DNA of 5,638 nucleotides from an uncultured Erysipelotrichaceae bacterium (GTDB lineage: Bacteria > Bacillota_I > Bacilli_A > Erysipelotrichales > Erysipelotrichaceae): NCBI GenBank assembly GCA_902795905.1, contig CADBMY010000189.1, forward strand, positions 1 to 5,638. Direction: 5' to 3'. The notes beneath the pieces were generated by a model. The model worked only from the letters and a program-made list of their open reading frames with translations. It had not been told where the DNA came from and did not search any database. Within the stretch, counting starts at the first letter, position 1. The number at the start of each line of letters is the position of its first letter. The position numbers and the translations under genes are program-made. Of this stretch, positions 4,338 to 5,638 are shown piece after piece.

Positions 4338-5638
4338 ATGATCGATCACTATAATGCGTTTATCTCATACAGGCATGTGCCGCGTGATATCACCGTGGCA
4401 GAAGAAGTACAGCGTCAGCTGGAGCGTTTCCGGATACCGGCAGCGATACGCAAAAGTACCGGTATATCGAAGATCGAGCGTATCTTCAGGGATAAGGATG
4501 AACTGCCGATCAGTGCGAATCTGACGGATGATATTGACTATGCCCTAAAGCACAGTGATTTTCTGATCGTGATCTGTTCGCCGGCTGTGCTTGAAAGTGT
4601 ATGGGTAGCACGTGAGATCGATCTGTTTCTGGAGACCCACAGTGAACAGCAGGTACTGACAGTGTTATCCGAAGGAGATCCTTCGCAGGCGATCCCGCCC
4701 AGGCTTCTGCAGAGACGGGAGACGGTGACGCTTGAAGATGGTTCCAGGCAGGAAGTCATGGTCCCCACCGAACCGTTATCCTGTGACTACAGGATGTCAT
4801 TCCGGGATGCCAGAAAGAAGGAACTGCCAAGGCTTGCGGCCGTGATGTTAGGCTGTTCGTATGATGAACTGGTCAACAGGGCAAGACAGTATCAGACCAG
4901 ACGTATCGCTGCTCTGGTATCCGTGCTGTTTGCGGCAGGGGCAGCAGCTCTGGCATGGCTTCTCTACAGCAATGCCCGCATACGTGAGAATCTGCGCCAG
5001 GCATATATCAACCAGTCCCATTACCTTGCCTCGGAATCAGTTAAAGCTTACGACGATCAGGACCGTATTCTGGCAGCACAGCTGGCGCTTGCGGCACTGC
5101 CGAAAGAAGGTGAAGAGAGACCTGTCATTGCCGAAGCAGAGTATGCCCTGGGTATCTCTGTCGGTGCCTTTACAACACCGGGATCGACGGATTTCCGGGC
5201 TGTGAGAAGATATGATAACAGCGGCGTCAGGATCAGTGACTTTACGGTCAGTCCCGACCGGAATTATATTGCCCAGACAGACGTGGATCATAAGCTGACG
5301 ATGATCGACATCGCTACCGGGGAGGTACTTGCCGTAAAGCAGTTCAGCGGTACGCCTGAACTTCTGGAAGCACGTGCCGAGGGTGTCCTGATCGATATGA
5401 CAAACTATACTGCGGTACTGGATTGGAAGACGGCAGAACCGGTATGGGAGAATACTCTTGAGCACTTTACATGGAATCTGACGCTTGCCGAAGATACGGA
5501 CCGGTACGCAGTATGTACACAGGATAAGATCTATACCATTGACAGAGGAACCGGAAAACAGATCCGTGAGATGACAATGCCGGAAGCCCCGCAGGACTAC
5601 CGCAGAGAAAAGGTAATGCTGTACAGCGGTGATAAGAC
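4338..5638 (+). CDS. Membrane TIR-domain protein with WD40/PQQ-like propeller, 3' end beyond window
   Basis: The frame stays open for 433 codons to the right edge. Residues 4-125 form a TIR domain: HYNAFISYRH opens it, RDKDELP (51-57) is the second conserved box, DFLIVICSPAVLESVWV (74-90) the core strand and helix, and Glu93 in WVAREI aligns with the catalytic glutamate of NAD-cleaving TIR domains. A juxtamembrane segment (164-188, with SYDELVNRARQYQ) precedes one membrane span at about 190-210. A helical segment (QSHYLASESVKAYDD, LAAQLALAALP, AEAEYALGISVGAF; 226-277) of the kind seen before WD40 propellers follows. Blade-like repeats then start: ISDFTVSPDRNYIAQTD with MIDIATGEV, then AVLDWKTAEPVWENT, then IYTIDRGTGKQIRE. 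GAGGT at 4327-4331 and an upstream in-frame TGA fix the start. The propeller should lie outside the membrane and the TIR inside; the ligand and enzymatic activity are unknown. Confidence 0.9.
   Translation, partial: MIDHYNAFISYRHVPRDITVAEEVQRQLERFRIPAAIRKSTGISKIERIFRDKDELPISANLTDDIDYALKHSDFLIVICSPAVLESVWVAREIDLFLETHSEQQVLTVLSEGDPSQAIPPRLLQRRETVTLEDGSRQEVMVPTEPLSCDYRMSFRDARKKELPRLAAVMLGCSYDELVNRARQYQTRRIAALVSVLFAAGAAALAWLLYSNARIRENLRQAYINQSHYLASESVKAYDDQDRILAAQLALAALPKEGEERPVIAEAEYALGISVGAFTTPGSTDFRAVRRYDNSGVRISDFTVSPDRNYIAQTDVDHKLTMIDIATGEVLAVKQFSGTPELLEARAEGVLIDMTNYTAVLDWKTAEPVWENTLEHFTWNLTLAEDTDRYAVCTQDKIYTIDRGTGKQIREMTMPEAPQDYRREKVMLYSGDK

Noticed and set aside
5037..5465. Minus-strand open frame of 142 codons inside the TIR gene
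   Set aside because: It is opposite a continuous plus-strand frame with TIR and propeller motifs; the translation is Arg/Cys-rich without a domain.
1..5638. CRISPR arrays, insertion sequences, transposase remnants
   Set aside because: No regularly spaced identical repeats, terminal inverted repeats or transposase motifs were seen on either strand.

Overview
The window looks like a chromosomal segment from a low-to-mid G+C Bacillota, probably a gut or oral Erysipelotrichia- or Clostridia-like organism. This placement is an inference from strong AGGAGG-type ribosome binding sites, AT-rich intergenic regions between coding regions of roughly balanced composition, a split (two half-gene) chromate-transporter pair, a CCA-encoding tRNA gene, and a membrane TIR protein of a type seen in such genomes. 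Nothing in the sequence fixes genus or species.

Left part (1-1176, minus strand): the 5' end of a PHP-domain histidinol-phosphatase-like gene runs off the left edge. Only 21 bp upstream of it lies a LysR-type regulator (162-1076, minus strand) with the REPGSGTR signature found in CysL/CbbR-like regulators. The 100-bp divergent region 1077-1176 is very AT-rich. It holds a 24-bp inverted repeat, a perfect 10-bp palindrome and a small hairpin that ends in the next gene's ribosome binding site.

Middle part (1177-2822, plus strand): a compact operon of two half-size chromate (CHR) transporter subunits overlapping by ATGA, then a 171-residue protein of unknown function whose C-terminus resembles the tubby/LURP-one-like fold. 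The divergent regulator probably controls this operon, and its CysL-like signature makes a sulfur-oxyanion substrate worth considering alongside chromate.

Right-middle part (2823-4117, plus strand): an extended -10 promoter drives a QmcA/stomatin-like SPFH membrane protein and a translationally coupled 95-residue single-span membrane protein. The unit ends in a clear rho-independent terminator that contains the stop codon of the last gene.

Right part (4118-5638, plus strand): a tRNA-Gln(UUG) gene has its own terminator. It is followed by a promoter-like region with two TATTGCA copies 21 bp apart, and then by a gene open to the right edge (at least 433 codons). That gene encodes a TIR domain, a single membrane span and the start of a WD40/PQQ-like beta-propeller. 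It is the most interesting item: the predicted catalytic glutamate of NAD-cleaving TIR domains is present, and the layout suggests a membrane sensor with a cytoplasmic TIR effector. No CRISPR array, insertion sequence or transposase was seen.
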